Positions 49,918 to 49,960 of a stretch of 49,960 bases of DNA are shown piece after piece (position 1 is the first letter of the stretch; every line of letters begins with the position of its first letter). The DNA is from an uncultured Clostridia bacterium (GTDB taxonomy: Bacteria > Bacillota > Clostridia > Christensenellales > Borkfalkiaceae), in assembly GCA_944363645.1 (NCBI GenBank), contig CALVUR010000009.1, forward strand, positions 1 to 49,960. Direction: 5' to 3'. A program made the translations under genes and the position numbers. The notes below the pieces were generated by a model. The model was not told the DNA's origin and searched no databases. It saw only the letters and a list, made by a program, of their open reading frames with translations.

Positions 49918-49960
49918 GTATTACTAAATATTAACCAAATCTACACAAACCACTTGACTT

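Overview
The window looks like chromosomal DNA of a low-GC, Gram-positive anaerobe, probably an uncultured member of the Clostridia. The evidence is SepF, sigma-A directly behind DnaG, the ylxM-ffh-rpsP-khpA-rimM-trmD block, BioY, CsoR/CopA, pyruvate phosphate dikinase, purine-rich ribosome-binding sites and TTGACA-17-TATAAT promoters. I cannot name the species.

Layout. Bases 1-3,400 are visibly more GC-rich and look acquired: a MobA/MobL relaxase running off the left edge, a candidate oriT, an orphan ORF, an MscS channel, and a decayed IS200/IS605 transposase at the composition boundary. From 3.6 to 45 kb the sequence is AT-rich and native-looking. It holds DegV; a copper module (csoR, and a copA whose 3' end carries a CopZ domain with its own ribosome-binding site); a TetR-led cluster with two hypB paralogues, two flavoprotein oxidoreductases and hypA but no hydrogenase; a ZIP transporter; a Big_2-VanZ membrane protein; sepF; a surface serine protease; aspartate-pathway genes (ACT protein, ask, dapB, asd); an overlapping hslO-TPR-HEAT-YwqG chain; tRNA-Glu and bioY. 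Two housekeeping runs follow: dnaG-rpoD-trmK-nif3-zinc ribbon, and ylxM-ffh-rpsP-khpA-rimM-trmD-rbgA-rnhB-yraN-RNA methyltransferase, which lacks rplS. After ppdK, bases 48.2-50 kb are accessory again: an orphan IS21-like DNA-binding protein, a SLOG protein diverging from an XRE regulator with three palindromic operators between them, and two long hairpins.

The most striking signal is a dispersed element of about 37 bp, core TATAAGCCCGTTATCG, with arms AAAAAGT / ACTTTTT. I count 20 copies between 3.7 and 44.6 kb. Ten are intergenic, many placed as terminators directly after stop codons. Two supply the stop codon itself (asd, trmD). Eight lie inside genes (ask, dnaG, trmK, rbgA, two methyltransferases, and the TPR and HEAT genes) in stop-free frames, most often read as K-S-x-Y-x-x-V-I. 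The copies are absent from both accessory ends. The behaviour recalls Rickettsia palindromic elements or DNA-uptake sequences, and I know of no description in this group.
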